Assembly: GCF_900114095.1 (NCBI RefSeq)
Contig: NZ_FORV01000008.1
Location: 124,001 to 188,000 of the forward strand
From: Sphingomonas sp. NFR04
GTDB lineage: Bacteria > Pseudomonadota > Alphaproteobacteria > Sphingomonadales > Sphingomonadaceae
DNA length: 64,000 nt
Direction: 5' to 3'
Made by a program: the position numbers and the translations under genes. This document shows positions 26,710 through 35,240 of this stretch, piece after piece. Numbering within the stretch: the stretch's first letter is position 1; every line of letters begins with the position of its first letter. Under the pieces are notes generated by a model. The model saw only the letters and a program-made list of their open reading frames with translations, searched no databases and was not told the DNA's origin.

Positions 26710-29307
26710 ATGCTCGATCGTTCCACCTTCCGCCTCGCGCTCCTCGCCGGCGCCACCGCGATGGCGCTTGCCGCCGTTCCGGCCATGGCGCAGACGGCCG
26801 ATGCGCCGGCTGCCGACAGTGCCCAGCCCGAAGGCCTGGCCGACATCGTCGTCACCGCCACCAAGCGCGAGACCAACCTGCAGAAGACGCCGATCTCGAT
26901 CAGCGTGCTCAGCACCGAGAATCTGCAGGACCGCCACGTCCAGAGCCTGTTCAACCTGGCCGACGGCACTGTGCCGTCGCTCCGCGTCGCCACCTTCGAG
27001 GCGCGCCAGTCGGCGCTGACGATCGGCATCCGCGGCATCGTCCCCTACGACCAGAACCAGACCGCGCGTGACGGCGGCGTCGGCGTCTATATCGACGGTG
27101 TTGCCCTCGGTAAGACCCAGGGCCTCAACGCCGCGCTGTTCGACATCGAGCGCATCGAAGTGCTGAAGGGCCCGCAGGGCACGCTGTTCGGCCGTAACAC
27201 CGAAGGCGGCGCGCTGTCGCTCGTCACTCGCGCCCCCACCGGCGAGTTCGGCGGCCGCATCAACGGCGGCGTCGGCAACTATGGGAGCCGCAGCGTCGAC
27301 GCGCATCTCGACCTGCCGGCCTTCCACGACGTCTCGCTGAAGCTGGACGGCCTCTACCAGCACCAGGATCCGACCGTCGACAACCCGCTCACGGGCTCGA
27401 CCGGCTGGAACTATTACGACCGCAAGGGCGGCCGCGTCGCCGCGCGCTGGAAGCCGGTCAGCAACTTCACCGCCGACTTCGCCTATGACTATGCGAAGGA
27501 CGAGAATACCCCGCAGTACAGCCAGTTGGTCAGCTACAACCCGAACGGCTACACCGTCGGCGCGTTCAACGGCGCCTCTCTGGTCCTGCCCGGCACCAAC
27601 ACCGCCTGCGGCGGCACCATCGCTGCCGGCAGCACCAAGCCGGTCTGTATCGCCCCGAAGGCGCCGCTCGTCGGTGTCCACCCGGATCGCCAGCGCGTGG
27701 CCGATGTCGGCGTGCCGCAGCAGCCGAGCGTCGACATCACCCACGGCGTCTCGTCGAACCTGAAGTACACCGCCGCACCGTGGCTGGAACTGCGCTCGAT
27801 CACCGCATGGCGCGGTGTCAGCACCGATCAGTGGGATAACTCGGGCGGTCCGGAGCGCAGCTCGTTCGCGCCGTTCGTGCCGAACATGGCCAACCCGACG
27901 GCGATCAACACCACCGGCACCTTCAGCCGCTACAGCCTGTCGTTCCTGCGCCAGCACCAGTTCAGCCAGGAATTCCAGGCAGTCGGCAGCGTGCCGCAGC
28001 TCGATTATGTCGTCGGCGCCTACTACTTCACCGAGCACGCCACGGAATATGCCGCGACGCCGCTCACCAACCAGTGGAACACGGACGGCACCGCCTACAC
28101 CATCCGCAGCCCCATCCCGGGCAATTCCAGCGCGATCACCGGCGCGAACTCGGGCTATCAGCAGTTCGATCCGTCGTGCAACAACACGCTGGCGACCACC
28201 GTGCCGCAGTTCGCGAACAGCTGCCAGTTCATCACCCGCGCCAGCCAGGCGACCGACCACAACTACTCGCTGTTCGGCAACCTGACCTTCACGCCGGACG
28301 CGCTGAACGATGTGGTGCACGTCACCCTCGGCGGCCGCTGGACCAAGGACAAGCGCCACGGCACGCTCTACGTCGTCAACAACCGCGCCGACCTCGTCAC
28401 GGCGGGCACGGTGTCGCCGTTCGGCTTCAGCAACAGCGTCAGCCGCTTCGATCCGATGATCAACGTCGCCTTCGACGCGACGCAGGACATCCATCTCTAT
28501 GCCAAGTACGCGACCGGCTTCCGCGCCGGCGGCGCGAACGACCGTTCGCTCCAGTTCAACGCCTTCGGCCCGGAATCGGTGAAGTCGTATGAAATCGGCG
28601 CCAAGATGGACTTCTGGAACCACAAGGCGCGCCTGAACCTGGCGGGCTACATCATGGACCGCTCGAACACCCAGTTCGACTTCGACTATTTCGACACGAA
28701 CGGTTCGAGCCCGACCAACGGCAGTCATATCGAGCAGACCACCAATGCCGGCGACAGCAAGATCCGCGGCATCGAAGCGGATCTGACCGTGGCGCCGGTG
28801 CAGGGCCTGACGCTGACCGCGTCCTACGCCTACACCTACTGGCGTGCGCCGTCGGCGGTGAACCCGCTGACCCCGGGTGCGCCGGCCCAGCAGCTGTACA
28901 TCGTCTACACGCCGGAAAATGCGGCGTCGGGCTCGATCGACTATGCCCTGCCGATCGGCGGTGGCGACGCCAAGCTGCGCTTCCACCTCGACGGCAATTA
29001 TTCGAGCAGCCAGTACAGCTTCCAGCTCGAGCCGACCAAGACCGATGCCGCCTTCATCATGAACGGCCGCATCGCGATCGCGGACATCGCGGTGTCGGAT
29101 CACAACAAGGTCACCTTCGCCGTCTGGTCGCGCAACCTGCTCGACCACACCTATATCTACCGTCGCTCGTCGGCCAACTCGTCGCCGGTGCTCAACTATG
29201 GCGCCAACGGCCAGCTGGTCTCGACCAGCTATGGCGGCATCCTGGGTGACTATGCCAACTTCAACCCCCCGCGGACCTGGGGCGTGGAAGCCAGCGTCAA
29301 GTTCTGA
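26710..29307 (+). CDS. TonB-dependent outer-membrane receptor 2
   Basis: An 865-residue receptor with signal peptide ending AMAQ near 25. The plug domain opens with ADIVVTATKRETNLQKTPIS and has the RIEVLKGPQGTLFGRN motif followed by the GGALSLVTR stretch, all FepA/FecA-like plug signatures. The barrel ends in an aromatic C-terminus (VEASVKF). The KRETNLQKTP pattern is typical of the large sphingomonad receptor class. The ATG at 26710 follows GGGGAAAG by about five bases; the frame is open upstream to 26620 but that part lacks a ribosome site and signal-peptide features. Confidence 0.93.
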   Translation: MLDRSTFRLALLAGATAMALAAVPAMAQTADAPAADSAQPEGLADIVVTATKRETNLQKTPISISVLSTENLQDRHVQSLFNLADGTVPSLRVATFEARQSALTIGIRGIVPYDQNQTARDGGVGVYIDGVALGKTQGLNAALFDIERIEVLKGPQGTLFGRNTEGGALSLVTRAPTGEFGGRINGGVGNYGSRSVDAHLDLPAFHDVSLKLDGLYQHQDPTVDNPLTGSTGWNYYDRKGGRVAARWKPVSNFTADFAYDYAKDENTPQYSQLVSYNPNGYTVGAFNGASLVLPGTNTACGGTIAAGSTKPVCIAPKAPLVGVHPDRQRVADVGVPQQPSVDITHGVSSNLKYTAAPWLELRSITAWRGVSTDQWDNSGGPERSSFAPFVPNMANPTAINTTGTFSRYSLSFLRQHQFSQEFQAVGSVPQLDYVVGAYYFTEHATEYAATPLTNQWNTDGTAYTIRSPIPGNSSAITGANSGYQQFDPSCNNTLATTVPQFANSCQFITRASQATDHNYSLFGNLTFTPDALNDVVHVTLGGRWTKDKRHGTLYVVNNRADLVTAGTVSPFGFSNSVSRFDPMINVAFDATQDIHLYAKYATGFRAGGANDRSLQFNAFGPESVKSYEIGAKMDFWNHKARLNLAGYIMDRSNTQFDFDYFDTNGSSPTNGSHIEQTTNAGDSKIRGIEADLTVAPVQGLTLTASYAYTYWRAPSAVNPLTPGAPAQQLYIVYTPENAASGSIDYALPIGGGDAKLRFHLDGNYSSSQYSFQLEPTKTDAAFIMNGRIAIADIAVSDHNKVTFAVWSRNLLDHTYIYRRSSANSSPVLNYGANGQLVSTSYGGILGDYANFNPPRTWGVEASVKF

Positions 29308-29312
29308 TGCGA

Positions 29313-29342
29313 TGGTCCCGCCGCTCCGGCGGCGGGGTCTTC
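29313..29342 (+). terminator. Hairpin terminator after TonB receptor 2
   Basis: GGTCCCGCCG and CGGCGGGGTC pair (with G-T pairs) around CTCCGG, followed by TTC. It directly follows the stop and is convergent with alkB, whose stop is at 29341. Confidence 0.6.
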
Positions 29343-29970
29343 AACCAGTGCGGCCCGGTCGGGGATCCTCGTCCGGGCCGTTCTGCGTCTGGCGCAGGCC
29401 CAGCGTGGAGAGCGCGCGGAAGGTGATCGACCAGCGCGGTTCGGCCATCGGCGCGATGCTGTGCTCCCAGGCGTGGCGCACCTCGCCCGAGAGCAGGTAG
29501 ATCGAGCGCGGGGCGAGGAACTGCTCGGTGCGATCGAAGGCGCGCGGGCCGGTCCGGCGGCGCAGGCGCAGCGTCGCGGGCGCGCCGAGCGAGATGCCCA
29601 CCACCTCCTCGAACACCGGCCGGTCACGGTGCCAGCCGATCCCGGCACCGAGCGGATAGTGGATCAACAGCGCCTGGACGAGCGCGCCCGGCGCCAAGCC
29701 GGCAAAGGCCTCCGCCCGATCGCGCAGCGGCACCAGCCAGTCGGGGAAGGGCTCGGCGCGGGCGAAGCCGCCATCCTCGAAATCATAGCGCCAGCCATAG
29801 CTGGTGGTTTGCCGATTGCCCGTCCAGCCCTGGAATCGGAATGGCTCGAGCCCCGCCGATTCGATCGCGGCGATCGCCGCGGATTCCTCTAAGCTGTCGA
29901 GGAATCCCGATCTCGAGCGGAGACCGGAAGGCCCCGGAACATCAAACAAATCCGCTTGCCCATGCGTCAT
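29341..29970 (-). CDS. alkB: AlkB-type alpha-ketoglutarate/Fe(II) dioxygenase
   Basis: A 209-residue 2OG-Fe(II) oxygenase. Iron ligands are likely H114 and D116 (WHRDRP) with a distal histidine in RHAWEH (166-170). The arginine that binds 2-oxoglutarate is in RWSITFR (about 179-185). The LRRRTG strand and SIYLLSGEVRH sequence match AlkB homologs of ALKBH4/8 or bacterial short type. These enzymes repair alkylated nucleic acids. Divergent from the ArsR gene, with 167 bp between starts. Confidence 0.88.
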   Translation of the reverse strand: MTHGQADLFDVPGPSGLRSRSGFLDSLEESAAIAAIESAGLEPFRFQGWTGNRQTTSYGWRYDFEDGGFARAEPFPDWLVPLRDRAEAFAGLAPGALVQALLIHYPLGAGIGWHRDRPVFEEVVGISLGAPATLRLRRRTGPRAFDRTEQFLAPRSIYLLSGEVRHAWEHSIAPMAEPRWSITFRALSTLGLRQTQNGPDEDPRPGRTG

Positions 29971-30048
29971 TTTATCGTAACCTTCGAACGGCTGGTACGC
30001 TCCCTGTCACGAACATCGCGGGAGACACATGCCGGCAAACATGCGTAT

Positions 30049-30064
30049 ATATGATGTCTCATAT
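30049..30064. promoter_or_regulatory. Palindrome ATATGA-TGTC-TCATAT, candidate ArsR operator
   Basis: Perfect six-base inverted repeat with a 4-bp spacer in an AT-rich stretch between alkB and the ArsR-type gene. It lies 74 bp upstream of the ArsR start and 79 bp upstream of alkB. ArsR regulators often bind such repeats in their own promoter. Confidence 0.5.
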
Positions 30065-30137
30065 TGATCCAGGTTTATGAATTTCCTGGATTTTTTGCCG
30101 CGTGACGGGTTGCTTGGCATAGGATACACGCATAGCC

Positions 30138-30488
30138 ATGGTCGCCGTGAAGAACGATATGATCGAGGTAATCGACCACGCGTCGCAGTTTTTGAAGGCG
30201 CTGTCCGGCCGCAGCCGACTGCTGCTTCTCTGCCATCTGGTGGATGGGGAGAAATCGGTAGGGGAATTGGCACGGCTCACCGGTGCTCGCGACACGGCGG
30301 TCTCCCAGCAACTCGCCCTGCTGCGCCGCGAGGGCATGGTCTCTGCCCGGCGTGCCGGCCAGATGATCTTCTACTCGCTGGCCAGCCCGGAAGCGCGCCG
30401 CATGCTCGAGGCACTGAACGACCTGTTCTGTGCCAATGACAGCGTCAGCGGCATTCTGCTCAAGCCTGAGGTCGCCGAGACCGCCTGA
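30138..30488 (+). CDS. ArsR-family transcriptional regulator
   Basis: 116 residues with a winged helix-turn-helix (SVGELARLTGARDTAVSQQL, about 40-60, wing near RAGQMIFYSL). The second helix contains DTAVSQQLALLR, the DNA-recognition pattern of ArsR. There is a Cys in LLLLCHLVDGE near 33 and another in LFCAND near 98; the canonical ELCVCDL metal-binding pair of ArsR/SmtB is not present. It could be a BigR/SoxR-like thiol sensor, but that is unsupported. No downstream co-directional target gene is visible; the next gene is on the minus strand. Confidence 0.9.
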   Translation: MVAVKNDMIEVIDHASQFLKALSGRSRLLLLCHLVDGEKSVGELARLTGARDTAVSQQLALLRREGMVSARRAGQMIFYSLASPEARRMLEALNDLFCANDSVSGILLKPEVAETA

Positions 30489-30492
30489 GCCG

Positions 30493-30518
30493 CGGCCGGC
30501 GGGTCGAGCCCGCCGGAC
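30493..30518. terminator. Convergent inverted repeat between the ArsR gene and the P-loop kinase
   Basis: GGCCGGCGGG and CCCGCCGGACC can pair around TCGAG with one mismatch. The hairpin lies between the two stop codons. No T-run. Confidence 0.45.
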
Positions 30519-30522
30519 CCCC

Positions 30523-31530
30523 TCAGCGGCGCGGGCGCTCCACCGCAGCGCGTGCCGCCGCCACGATCGTTTCCATGGGACGGTTCGCCCGCATCCGGTG
30601 CCAGCCGAACAGGTCGCCGACGGGGCGTCGAGCCTGATCGCGTGCGACGTCCGCGGTCGCATCCGATGCATCGCCGGTGCGCGCGCTCACCCGGGCGATA
30701 CGGTCGCGATCCGGCGCCTCCAGCCAGATGCCGGTGAACGGCACCCGCGCCTGCAGCGCCAGCGCCTCGGCGACTTCCCGTTCGCTGCGATTGAGGAACA
30801 CCGCATCGAGGATCACCGTCGAGCCGCAGGCGAGGTGGTCGTCCGCCGACTCGAACAGCGCCTCATAGGTCTCGGCATCGTTGCGGCGGGTATAGTGCGA
30901 AGGCGGCAGCCGTGTTTCGGGCGGCAACCCGGCGAGCCGCTTGCGGAACACGTCCGAGCGCAGCACCCGCGCGCCGGGGCGACGGCCATAGAGTCCCCCG
31001 AGCAGCCGCGACAGGCTCGACTTGCCCGTGCCCGAAAGACCGCCGATCACGATCAGCTGCGGTGCTGCGGGCTCCAGAAATCGGTCCGCGATTTCGGGAT
31101 CGTCGGTCTGCAGTGACAGCATCAGCGGCAGCAGCGCCCATCCGGTGGCCCCCTGCGGCGACAGGTCGAGATAGCGATTGGCGAGGATGTTGGCGTCGGT
31201 CGGCCGCCCCTCCGCCAGCAGCGCCGCCAGCGGCCCGGCGAGATCGAACAGGATGTCGACCGGCGCGCCGTCATCGATCTTCCGCACGCGGCCCGCACGG
31301 GCGCGCCGTTCGATGTCGCCGCCAAGCAGGGCGAGCGCGCTCCGCTGGGCGCTGGTGCGCGCGCGATCCATCAGCATCTGGCGGAAGGCGGCACCGGCGG
31401 GGGTGACCGTCGCGCGGCCATGGGCCCGTACAATTCCTTCGGCAAGGCTATGCAGCGCCGCGACGTCGACCGTGCTGGGGAGCGGCATTTCTCCGCCCGA
31501 TCCTTGCCGTTTCGCGGCCGCTGCGGCCAT
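30523..31530 (-). CDS. P-loop ATPase/kinase with eroded phosphotransferase-like N-terminal half
   Basis: 335 residues from the ATG at 31530, preceded by GGGAG at eight bases; a GTG at 31566 is an alternative. A C-terminal AAA_33/zeta-like kinase domain has Walker A GLSGTGKSS (about 164-172), and an LDAVFLNRSER segment resembles the family. The N-terminal part matches the end of the APT-type domain found in bifunctional aminoglycoside-phosphotransferase/ATP-binding proteins (ILFDLAGPLAALLAEGRP, ANRYLD). Those proteins are near 500 residues; here the expected HGD catalytic loop is missing. The protein may act only as a small-molecule kinase. Confidence 0.75.
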   Translation of the reverse strand: MAAAAAKRQGSGGEMPLPSTVDVAALHSLAEGIVRAHGRATVTPAGAAFRQMLMDRARTSAQRSALALLGGDIERRARAGRVRKIDDGAPVDILFDLAGPLAALLAEGRPTDANILANRYLDLSPQGATGWALLPLMLSLQTDDPEIADRFLEPAAPQLIVIGGLSGTGKSSLSRLLGGLYGRRPGARVLRSDVFRKRLAGLPPETRLPPSHYTRRNDAETYEALFESADDHLACGSTVILDAVFLNRSEREVAEALALQARVPFTGIWLEAPDRDRIARVSARTGDASDATADVARDQARRPVGDLFGWHRMRANRPMETIVAAARAAVERPRR

Positions 31531-31613
31531 TGCCCTGCTCCCTGGTTCCGAAGGCGACTCAGCCACTCGGGAAAATCCTATACGCGCAAAATCTGAACGG
31601 GAGCGTACCGAGG

Positions 31614-32768
31614 TTAGCGCCGTGCAGCGGTTTTCATCAATTTCGTCGCAACCATCGTGTGGAGCGGCGTGCGCCGGAAGTCGCCGTCGTACGGCGCCAC
31701 GCGCGGTGCGCTGCCATCCTTGCGCGGCTTGAAGCCGTTCAGCCAGCTATACTTGTCGCACATTCCCCAGAACAGCATGTCGCGCAGTTGCGGATAGCCG
31801 AACAGGATGTCGAGATAGACGCCGGCATAGTCGGCCACCTGGCGGTCGCGCACCGCGATGTCGGTCGGCAGATGCTGGTCGGCGACGTCGAATTCGGTGA
31901 TCAGCAGCGCATAGCCCATGCCGGTGACGGCATCGAGAAATGCCCGCCACGGCTTCTCCTGCCGCGCCGCCAGCACGCCGGCGGGGGCGTCGCTGATCGG
32001 CTCGATATGCGACTGCACGCCCAGCGCATCGACGGGCACGCCGCGCTTGCGGAAGCCTTCGAGCAGCCGGAGCACGCCGTCGCGGTGCGCCTCGTTGCCG
32101 GGCTCCCAGCTCATATAGTCGTTGTACACCAGCTGGGCGTGCGGCGCCGCGGCGCGAGCGGTGTGGAAGGCATGGTCGAGCATCGGCACGGTGCCGCCGA
32201 ACGCCCGCGACAGGCTGGTTTCGCGCAGCGTGCCGGTCTTCTCGTCGACGGTCTCGTTGACCACGTCATAGCTGTGGATCCGGCCGGCATAGCGGTGACA
32301 GACCGTGTCGATATGGGTGGTGAGCAGCCGCTCGGCCTCGCGTCGCGGCGTGCCGCCGAAGTCGTGGTCGTTGAGCCAGCGTGGGAAATACTGGCTCTTG
32401 TGCCAGAGCAGCGTGTGGCCGCGCATCGCCATGCGGTGCGCCTCGGCCCAGTCGACCATCGCGTCGAAATGGGTGAAGTCGAACTTGTCCGGGCCGGGGC
32501 GGGTGGCCTGCCATTTGAGCTGGTTCTCGGGCACGAGCAGCCCGCAATCGCGCTGGAGCAATGCGGCGTAGCGGGGGTTGGCGAAGGAGCCGGCATCGGC
32601 ACCGGGCGGGCTCCAGGCGAAGGCGGAGCCGATCCGCATGGCCTTCTGGCCCGCCATGGTGTTCAGCCCCGGCAGCTGCGAGCTTGCGCGCGCCGCCAGC
32701 GGCAGCGCGGCGGTGGCGGCCGCGCCGGCGAGCAGCGCGCGGCGGTCGATGGGAAATCCGTTGGTCAT
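31614..32768 (-). CDS. GH10 endo-1,4-beta-xylanase
   Basis: A 384-residue xylanase. The N-terminus is Tat-like (DRRALLAG, R9-R10, cleavage near ARASS). Conserved GH10 motifs include LLWHKS, the acid/base glutamate E172 in DVVNE, and nucleophile E292 in ITEFD. A strong AGGAGAGGG site lies about five bases before the ATG at 32768. It cuts xylan chains to xylooligosaccharides, probably in the periplasm or outside the cell. Divergent from the alpha-glucuronidase gene, with a LacI-type operator (32808-32821) between them. Confidence 0.95.
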   Translation of the reverse strand: MTNGFPIDRRALLAGAAATAALPLAARASSQLPGLNTMAGQKAMRIGSAFAWSPPGADAGSFANPRYAALLQRDCGLLVPENQLKWQATRPGPDKFDFTHFDAMVDWAEAHRMAMRGHTLLWHKSQYFPRWLNDHDFGGTPRREAERLLTTHIDTVCHRYAGRIHSYDVVNETVDEKTGTLRETSLSRAFGGTVPMLDHAFHTARAAAPHAQLVYNDYMSWEPGNEAHRDGVLRLLEGFRKRGVPVDALGVQSHIEPISDAPAGVLAARQEKPWRAFLDAVTGMGYALLITEFDVADQHLPTDIAVRDRQVADYAGVYLDILFGYPQLRDMLFWGMCDKYSWLNGFKPRKDGSAPRVAPYDGDFRRTPLHTMVATKLMKTAARR

Positions 32769-32807
32769 GAAACCCTCTCCTGATCGCGCTTGGGGGCGTC
32801 GCGTGCT

Positions 32808-32821
32808 TGGTAGCGATACCA
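32808..32821. promoter_or_regulatory. LacI-type operator TGGTAGCGATACCA between xylanase and alpha-glucuronidase
   Basis: An inverted repeat (TGGTA/TACCA) that matches the sites upstream of the GH3/xylR, transporter and xylX genes. It lies 40 bp from the xylanase start and 59 bp from the glucuronidase start, so one site can control both. Confidence 0.75.
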
Positions 32822-32880
32822 TGTTTGGCCTGCTACACGCGTGTCAACAACGCGAACGATCGCGGACGAGAGAGGGCGCA

Positions 32881-35037
32881 ATGCGGGCGACATTCCAGGC
32901 GATTTTGTGGATTTTGGCGGCATTTGCCTTTGCGAATCAGGCGTGTGCCGAAACCGGCTACGACCTGTGGCTGCGCTACCAGCCGCTCGATGCGGGCACC
33001 GTGCAGCGGGTGGCGCCGAAGCTCCGCTACGTGGTGGCGGACGGCAGCCGCCCGACGGTGCGCGCTGCGCTGGACGAACTCGACCGCGGGCTTGCCGGGC
33101 TGATCGGATCGGCGCCGGCGCATGCCAGCGCGGTGCAGGGCGAGGGCGGGGTGGTGCTCTCCACCGCCGGCTCGCCGCTGCTCGCGGGGATGAAGCTGCC
33201 GCTCGCCGCGCTGGGCCGCGAGGGCTTCCTGCTCCGCACGGCGACGATCGGCGGCGCCAAGGTGACGCTGATCGCCGCGAACAGCGACACCGGGCTGCTC
33301 TATGGCAGCTTCCGCCTGCTCAAGCTGCTCCAGCTGCGCCAGCCCATCGACGCGCTCGACCTGCAGGATGCCCCCAAGCTGCAGCTGCGCGCGCTCGACC
33401 ATTGGGACAATCTCGATCGGTACGTGGAGCGCGGCTATGCGGGCCAGTCGCTGTGGGACTGGCAGAAGCTACCCGGCTACAAGGATCCGCGCTACACCGA
33501 CTATGCCCGCGCCAATGCCTCGATCGGCATCAACGCGGTGGTGCCCAACAACGTCAACGCCAATGCCGACATCCTCACCGCGCCCTACCTCCAGAAGGTT
33601 AAGGCGCTCGCCGAGGTATTCCGCCCGTACGGCATCCGCATCTACCTGACCGCGCGCTTCTCCGCGCCGATCGAGATCGGCGGGCTGAAGACGGCGGATC
33701 CGCTCGATCCGGCGGTGCGCGCCTGGTGGAAGGCCAAGGCGGACGAGATCTACGCCGTGATCCCCGATTTCGGCGGCTTCCTGGTCAAGGCCAATTCGGA
33801 AGGCCAGCCCGGCCCGTCCGACTATAAGCGCAGCCATGCCGACGGCGCCAACATGCTCGCCGATGCGCTCGCCCCCCATGGCGGAATCGTGATGTGGCGC
33901 GCCTTCGTCTATTCCGAGCATAACGACGCCGATCGCCACAAGCAGGCGAACGACGAGTTCGTGCCGCTCGATGGCAAGTTCCGCGATAACGTCCTGCTCC
34001 AGGTGAAGAACGGCGCGATCGACTTCCAGCCGCGCGAGCCCTTCCACCCGCTGTTCGGCGCAATGCCGAAGACGCCGCTGATGCTCGAGGTGCAGATCAC
34101 CAAGGAATATCTCGGCTTCGCCACGCACCTCGCCTATCTGGGGACGATGTGGGAGGAGGTGCTGGAAAGCGACACCTTCCGCCCGCGCGCCGGCAGCACC
34201 GTCGCCAGGGTGCTGGAGACGCCGGTGGCCCCCAAGGCGCTCACCGGCATGGCCGGCGTCGCCAATATCGGCACTGACGTGAACTGGAGCGGCTCGCAGT
34301 TCGACCAGGCCAATTGGTACGCCTATGGCCGGCTCGCCTGGGATCCCGATGCGAAGGCCGCCGACATCGCCCGCGACTGGGCGCGGCTCACCTGGAGCCC
34401 CGATCCTGCGGTGGTCGATCCGATCGTCGCGATGATGCTGGAATCGCGCGAGGCGGTGGTGAACTATATGACGCCGCTTGGCCTCGGCCATGTGATGGCG
34501 ACGGGCCACCATTACGGCCCGGGGCCCTGGGTGTCGAACCTCGCCCGGCCCGAGTGGAATCCGGCCTATTACCATCGGGCGGATGCCAACGGCATCGGCT
34601 TCGACCGCACGCCGACCGGCACCAACGCGCTCGGGCAATATGCGCCGCAGGTGGCGAAACGCTGGGGCGACCTTAAGACGGTGCCGGACAGCCTGCTGCT
34701 CTGGTTCCATCACGTCCCCTGGGACTATCGGATGCGCTCCGGCGAGACCTTGTGGGACAGCCTGATCGCCCATTACGACACCGGCATCGCCACGGTGGAG
34801 GACATGCAGCACCGCTGGGCCGGGCTGGACGGCAAGGTCGACGCCCGCCGCTGGGCCGAGGTGCGCGACTTCCTCGCCATCCAGCGCGAGGAAGCACAGT
34901 GGTGGCGCGACGCCTCGATCGCGTACTGGCAGTCACTGTCGAAGCGCCCGCTGCCGGCGGGGCATGCCGCGCCGCCGCAGCCGCTGAGCTATTACGAAGC
35001 GATCCGCACGCCGCATGCGCCGGGCAATGGGAAGTGA
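32881..35037 (+). CDS. aguA: GH67 alpha-glucuronidase
   Basis: A 718-residue enzyme that removes 4-O-methylglucuronic acid from the non-reducing end of xylooligosaccharides. A signal-peptide-like N-terminus ends near ACAET (24). The catalytic acid is probably E307 (KANSEGQ) and the base pair D381 and E409 (GAIDFQ, ITKEYLG), matching the spacing of characterised GH67 enzymes. A GAGAGGGC ribosome site precedes the ATG. It complements the divergent xylanase, completing glucuronoxylan breakdown together with the GH3 gene downstream. Confidence 0.95.
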   Translation: MRATFQAILWILAAFAFANQACAETGYDLWLRYQPLDAGTVQRVAPKLRYVVADGSRPTVRAALDELDRGLAGLIGSAPAHASAVQGEGGVVLSTAGSPLLAGMKLPLAALGREGFLLRTATIGGAKVTLIAANSDTGLLYGSFRLLKLLQLRQPIDALDLQDAPKLQLRALDHWDNLDRYVERGYAGQSLWDWQKLPGYKDPRYTDYARANASIGINAVVPNNVNANADILTAPYLQKVKALAEVFRPYGIRIYLTARFSAPIEIGGLKTADPLDPAVRAWWKAKADEIYAVIPDFGGFLVKANSEGQPGPSDYKRSHADGANMLADALAPHGGIVMWRAFVYSEHNDADRHKQANDEFVPLDGKFRDNVLLQVKNGAIDFQPREPFHPLFGAMPKTPLMLEVQITKEYLGFATHLAYLGTMWEEVLESDTFRPRAGSTVARVLETPVAPKALTGMAGVANIGTDVNWSGSQFDQANWYAYGRLAWDPDAKAADIARDWARLTWSPDPAVVDPIVAMMLESREAVVNYMTPLGLGHVMATGHHYGPGPWVSNLARPEWNPAYYHRADANGIGFDRTPTGTNALGQYAPQVAKRWGDLKTVPDSLLLWFHHVPWDYRMRSGETLWDSLIAHYDTGIATVEDMQHRWAGLDGKVDARRWAEVRDFLAIQREEAQWWRDASIAYWQSLSKRPLPAGHAAPPQPLSYYEAIRTPHAPGNGK

Positions 35038-35124
35038 GAAGACGGGCGGCTGCTTGATGGCGCCGCCCTGGTTCTGCCGGAGTTGAGCCACTGGCCGTGA
35101 AAGCCGCCGCCGGCGAATAAACTA

Positions 35125-35137
35125 GATAGTCGCTATC
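35125..35137. promoter_or_regulatory. Palindrome GATAGTCGCTATC upstream of the alpha/beta hydrolase
   Basis: Perfect five-base inverted repeat around TCG. It looks like the LacI-type operator of this region but has an odd-length centre, so it may be a degenerate copy or unrelated. Confidence 0.35.
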
Positions 35138-35240
35138 GGCATTAGCCGCCCGGCGGCGTTCGATCGGTCTAACCTTGAAGCAGAAGTTGTGGTCCGCCCG
35201 CAAACTATACTATTCGCTGTTCCCTCATCGGGAGCTTGAG

